From NCBI GenBank assembly GCA_903837305.1, contig CAILUB010000198.1:1-9640 (forward strand): 9,640 nucleotides of DNA. Direction: 5' to 3'. A model generated the notes under the pieces. It saw only the letters and a program-made list of their open reading frames with translations, made no database searches and was not told the origin of the DNA. Positions 6,548-9,640 of this stretch are shown in pieces (position 1 is the first letter of the stretch; each line of letters starts with the position of its first letter). The position numbers and the translations under genes were made by a program. The DNA comes from an uncultured Cytophagaceae bacterium. GTDB taxonomy: Bacteria > Bacteroidota > Bacteroidia > Cytophagales > Spirosomataceae.

Positions 6548-7612
6548 TTTCAAGATTTCTTCACCAATCGCGTCAGTTCCTAAAATCATAGATTTATCTG
6601 TGCTCGAATCAGCAATATCGCCCGTGCGGAATCCTCTCTTCAAAACCTGATCAACGGCGTTAATAACCACTTCTGACTCCAATTTCATCCCGAAAGAAAT
6701 ATCTAATAAAAGTGCTGCAGATAATACAGAAGCCATCGGATTAGCTAAGCCCTTACCCGTGATATCGTGTGCAGAACCATGAATAGGCTCATATACTCCC
6801 GTTCCATCACCGATGGAGGCAGAAGCTAACATTCCCATGGAACCGGCAATTTGAGATGCTTCATCTGTTAAGATATCACCAAATAAATTCGCTGTAACTA
6901 CTACGTCAAAACGCTTCGGATCCTTGATTAATAACATGGCAGTCGCATCCACGAATTGATATTCAACTGTTACATCAGGATATTCCAATGCTAACTTTTG
7001 GATCTCTTCCCGCCATAAACGGGATGACTCTAATACGTTCGCCTTATCTACGGAAACTAAATGCTTCTTACGTGTACGTGCTGCTTCAAAAGCTTTGCGA
7101 CCAATACGCTCCACTTCGTAACGGCTATATTCCGCTACGTCATAAGCCGTATCACCATTATTTTTACGGCCTTTTTCGCCAAAATAAATATCTCCAGTTA
7201 ATTCACGGAAAAACAAAATATTCGCTCCTTTTAAAATCTCAGGCTTAATACTTGAAGCACTTAATAACTCATCAAATAACTTAATAGGACGAAGATTCGC
7301 GTACAAACCCAATTCCTTACGCATTTTTAATAAGCCTTGCTCAGGACGAACTTTTGCAGATGGATCATTATCGTATTTCGGGTGTCCCACCGCTCCAAAA
7401 AGAACCGCATCAGACGCTTTCATCTTCTCCAACGTTTCAGCTGGCAACGGATCTCCTGTTGCTTCAATCGCCACGTGGCCAATTAATGCTTCATCATAGG
7501 TAAAATCGTGACCAAATTTAGCCGCAATTTTCTCTAACACTTTCTTCCCTACTTCGGTTACTTCTTGACCGATTCCATCACCTGGAACAATTAAAATATG
7601 CTTCTTCGCCAT
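6539..7612 (-). CDS. leuB: 3-isopropylmalate dehydrogenase
   Basis: LeuB oxidises and decarboxylates 3-isopropylmalate to 2-oxoisocaproate in leucine synthesis, and the 3-methylmalate of the citramalate route to 2-oxobutyrate. The 357 residues are full length. Seen in order: 'IVPGDGIGQEV' (8-18); substrate arginines Arg98 and Arg108 in 'LLKMRKELGLYANLRP' and Arg136 in 'FRELTGDIYFG', with Tyr143; Lys190 in 'VDKANVLESSRLW'; Asp222, Asp246 and Asp250 for the metal ('VDATAM', 'NLFGDILTDEASQ'); and the cofactor loop 'HGSAHDITGKGLANP' (278-292). Asp283 in that loop corresponds to the aspartate that selects NAD over NADP. The loop reads SAHD where many homologues have SAPD. It is the last gene of its operon: the upstream synthase ends 11 nt before its ATG and a terminator follows 21 nt after its stop. 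Confidence 0.97.
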   Translation of the reverse strand: MAKKHILIVPGDGIGQEVTEVGKKVLEKIAAKFGHDFTYDEALIGHVAIEATGDPLPAETLEKMKASDAVLFGAVGHPKYDNDPSAKVRPEQGLLKMRKELGLYANLRPIKLFDELLSASSIKPEILKGANILFFRELTGDIYFGEKGRKNNGDTAYDVAEYSRYEVERIGRKAFEAARTRKKHLVSVDKANVLESSRLWREEIQKLALEYPDVTVEYQFVDATAMLLIKDPKRFDVVVTANLFGDILTDEASQIAGSMGMLASASIGDGTGVYEPIHGSAHDITGKGLANPMASVLSAALLLDISFGMKLESEVVINAVDQVLKRGFRTGDIADSSTDKSMILGTDAIGEEILKLI

Positions 7613-7623
7613 TATTATTTTTA

Positions 7624-9138
7624 TTAAATCAAATTCAACATTTTTTTCGTAGCCTTGATGGCTGAAACCGTTTGGTCACAATCTAGACCTCTTGTAATTA
7701 ATTCTTTTCCCGCATCTGACCAAGTAATTATCGTCTCACAAAGGGCATCAGAATCCCCTCCAGGTGGAATACGCACTGCATAATCCTTCAAAACGGGAAG
7801 AATCTTACCGTGCTTTTCAAAAATGATACCAAGAGCCTTCATAAAGGCATCGTATTGACCATCCCCTTGAGCATGCTCTTCAAAAACATCTCCATCTATA
7901 GAAATCTTCAATGTAACTGAAGGACGTAAATCTTTCGAGTGAGTTAACACATAGTTTAAGACTTGCACTCGTTCTTCAATCGCATTACTATCTAATACAT
8001 CGGATATGATGTAAGGCAAGTCATTTTGGGTTACTACTTCTTTTCGATCACCTAATTCAATGATGCGCTGAGTAACAAGCTTCAAATCTTGATCAGAAAG
8101 CTGAATACCTAGAGCAGCTAAATTATTCTCAATATTGGCTTTCCCTGAAGTTTTACCCAAAGCGTATTTACGCTCACGACCAAAACGTTCCGGCATTAAA
8201 TCATTGTGGTATAGATTATTCTTTTTATCGCCATCCGCGTGGATACCAGCCGTTTGGGTAAATACATTTTCTCCTACTACCGGCTTGTTCACAGGTATAC
8301 GAAAGCCAGAAAAAGTCTCAACTAATTTACTTACTCGGTACAAGGATTTCTCGCAAACAGAGGTCTTCACATCTGTTTGGTAATCATTCAAAACTGCAAT
8401 CACACTAGCTAAAGGTGCATTACCCGCACGCTCACCCATCCCATTCACCGTTAAATGCAAACCATGAACACCGCAACGCACCGCCTCTAGGGCATTTGCC
8501 GTACCTAAATCGTAATCATTATGCGCATGGAAATCAAAATGCATCTGAGGGTAACGAGCAATTAATTGCTTGATGAAATCTGAAACTTCATAAGGAGTTA
8601 ATATACCTAAAGTATCTGGCAATAAAACCCGATCCACAGGTTGAGTAACGAGAAAATCCAAGTATTGGAAGACATAATTTGCACTATTGCGCATCCCATT
8701 ACTCCAATCTTCCAAGTATACGTTAACAGATAAACCATTCGACTTAGCTAAAGAAATGGTCTCTTCAATTTCCTTGAAATGTTGCTCTGGAGTCTTTTTT
8801 AATTGATGCTTCAGATGATTCAATGAGCCTTTTGTTAATAAATTCATCACCTTAGCCCCCGCATCTAGCATCCATTGAACAGAGGTTCCTCCATCAACAA
8901 AAGTTAACACCTCCACCTTATCTAAGAATCCATTAGCTGCCGCCCAAGTAGTAATTTTCTTTACCGCTTGAAATTCGCCCTCAGAAACACGCGCTGACGC
9001 AATCTCAATCCGATCAACCTTTAGTTCAGTCAAAAGCAATTGAGCAATAGTTAACTTTTCTGATGCTGAAAACGATACTCCGCTGGTTTGTTCCCCATCG
9101 CGAAGGGTCGTGTCCATTATTTCTATATGACGTTTCAA
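7624..9138 (-). CDS. cimA: Citramalate/2-isopropylmalate synthase family enzyme, Leptospira CimA-like
   Basis: The enzyme condenses acetyl-CoA with a 2-oxo acid. Its 504 residues comprise a TIM barrel (about 1-280: 'DTTLRDGEQ' 9-17, 'FHAHNDYDLGTANALEA' 203-219, 'NGMGERAGNAPL' 232-243), linkers, and a regulatory LeuA-dimer domain (about 385-504: 'GDGQYDAFMKAL', 'DYAVRIPPGGDSDA'). Metal ligands are Asp14, His204, His206 and Asn240. Compared from memory with Leptospira interrogans CimA, colinearity is extensive ('NVYLEDWSNG', 'NLLTKGSL', 'VFTQTAGIHADGDKK'). Its pyruvate-pocket residues Arg16, Asp17, Leu81, Leu104 and Tyr144 match Arg13, Asp14, Leu78, Leu101 and Tyr141 here. Relatives in Bacteroidota are often called 2-isopropylmalate synthase, so leuA remains possible. 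The start is a TTG at 9138: the in-frame ATG at 9117 would remove the first barrel strand (RHIEIM), and an in-frame TAA precedes the TTG without an ATG between. Only 4 nt separate it from the leuD stop. Confidence 0.85.
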   Translation of the reverse strand: MKRHIEIMDTTLRDGEQTSGVSFSASEKLTIAQLLLTELKVDRIEIASARVSEGEFQAVKKITTWAAANGFLDKVEVLTFVDGGTSVQWMLDAGAKVMNLLTKGSLNHLKHQLKKTPEQHFKEIEETISLAKSNGLSVNVYLEDWSNGMRNSANYVFQYLDFLVTQPVDRVLLPDTLGILTPYEVSDFIKQLIARYPQMHFDFHAHNDYDLGTANALEAVRCGVHGLHLTVNGMGERAGNAPLASVIAVLNDYQTDVKTSVCEKSLYRVSKLVETFSGFRIPVNKPVVGENVFTQTAGIHADGDKKNNLYHNDLMPERFGRERKYALGKTSGKANIENNLAALGIQLSDQDLKLVTQRIIELGDRKEVVTQNDLPYIISDVLDSNAIEERVQVLNYVLTHSKDLRPSVTLKISIDGDVFEEHAQGDGQYDAFMKALGIIFEKHGKILPVLKDYAVRIPPGGDSDALCETIITWSDAGKELITRGLDCDQTVSAIKATKKMLNLI

Positions 9139-9142
9139 ATGA

Positions 9143-9640
9143 CTAGCGGTTTACTGCGAAAGTACTGATCTCTGCCTTCATCGCCTGTAAATAATCGATG
9201 TCATCGAAACCATTCAATAAATTATTCTTCTTGTAGCCATTGATCGCAAATTTTTCAGAAGCCCCTGTTGCAACAATCGTAATGGTTTGATCAGGTAAAC
9301 TAACCTCTAATTCAGCCTTCGGATCAGCTTCGATTGCTGTAAAAATTTGATGTAAAAATTCCGGACTAACTTGAACAGGTAAAACACCCACGTTAATCGC
9401 ATTTCCACGGAATATATCAGCGAAGAAAGAAGATACCACACAACGGAAGCCATAATCATAAATCGCCCAAGCTGCGTGTTCGCGAGAAGAACCAGAACCA
9501 AAGTTCTTCCCTCCTACTAAAATCTTACCTGAATAAGTCGGGTTATTTAAAACGAAATCTGCCTTAGGGGCATCGTTTTTATCATAACGCCAATCTCTAA
9601 ATAAATTATCGCCAAATCCAGTACGCTCTGTTGCCTTAAG
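9143..9640 (-). CDS. leuD: 3-isopropylmalate dehydratase small subunit, N-terminus off the right edge
   Basis: With LeuC, LeuD isomerises 2-isopropylmalate to 3-isopropylmalate; in the citramalate route the same pair acts on citramalate. The frame is open from the right edge (9640) to a TAG at 9143, showing 165 residues of an expected 195-200, so roughly the first 30 are missing. The swivelling-domain signature 'GKNFGSGSSREHAAWAI' (44-60 of the visible part) is intact, followed by 'VVSSFFADIFRGNAINVGVLPV'. An apparent internal GTG start at 9439 is only a valine codon within the domain. The gene is the upstream partner of the synthase and leuB, and leuC would be expected just beyond the right edge. 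Confidence 0.95.
   Translation of the reverse strand, partial: LKATERTGFGDNLFRDWRYDKNDAPKADFVLNNPTYSGKILVGGKNFGSGSSREHAAWAIYDYGFRCVVSSFFADIFRGNAINVGVLPVQVSPEFLHQIFTAIEADPKAELEVSLPDQTITIVATGASEKFAINGYKKNNLLNGFDDIDYLQAMKAEISTFAVNR

Noticed and set aside
6988..7248. Plus-strand open frame antisense to leuB (similar shadows lie at 1604, 2549, 3430, 3516 and 8135)
   Set aside because: These frames are opposite well-conserved enzymes and have no recognisable motifs or start signals.
9307..9501. Minus-strand 64-codon frame overlapping leuD
   Set aside because: It lies in another frame over the conserved LeuD core, which continues to the window edge in its own frame.
1..9640. Mobile element, phage, defence system, CRISPR array or tRNA
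   Set aside because: No transposase, integrase, toxin-antitoxin pair, spaced direct-repeat array or cloverleaf was seen. Apart from the inverted repeats at 4220-4368, the window is ordinary core-genome content.

Overview
The window looks like chromosomal DNA of an AT-rich member of the Bacteroidota, probably Cytophagales or a close relative (inferred, not proven). The pointers are a TlpA-type thioredoxin protein with a long N-terminal region of the DUF4369/DUF5106 kind, a secreted S9 peptidase, promoter-like TAnnTTTG boxes ahead of several genes, and no clear Shine-Dalgarno sequences. The window is gene-dense and the genes are mostly housekeeping. I see no tRNA, rRNA, CRISPR array, insertion sequence or phage gene.

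Layout. Positions 1-1272 (minus) hold a TlpA-like thioredoxin-fold protein whose C-terminus runs off the left edge. Facing away from it, with 41 nt between the start codons, is a YdcF/ElyC-family membrane protein (1314-2060, plus). It converges on and overlaps by 4 nt 6-phosphofructokinase pfkA (2057-3031, minus). The likely pfkA terminator lies inside the 3' end of the ydcF-like gene. A 137-nt promoter region (3032-3168) separates pfkA from an M42-family aminopeptidase (3169-4233, plus). The M42 gene converges on a secreted S9 prolyl-oligopeptidase-type peptidase (4370-6466, minus). The gap between these two is almost filled by two long inverted repeats, one of them built from 7-nt units.

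Positions 6539-9640 (minus) are a branched-chain amino acid operon, transcribed leuD (5' end cut by the right edge), then a synthase of the 2-isopropylmalate/citramalate family, then leuB, then a strong intrinsic terminator at 6484-6518. The synthase keeps the residues that form the pyruvate pocket in Leptospira CimA. The operon may therefore feed citramalate into the LeuCD/LeuB steps to make 2-oxobutyrate for isoleucine, in addition to or instead of the leucine route.

The most unusual sequence structure is the pair of hairpins at 4220-4368. No new multi-gene system is visible; the remaining findings concern regulation, gene borders and enzyme specificity.
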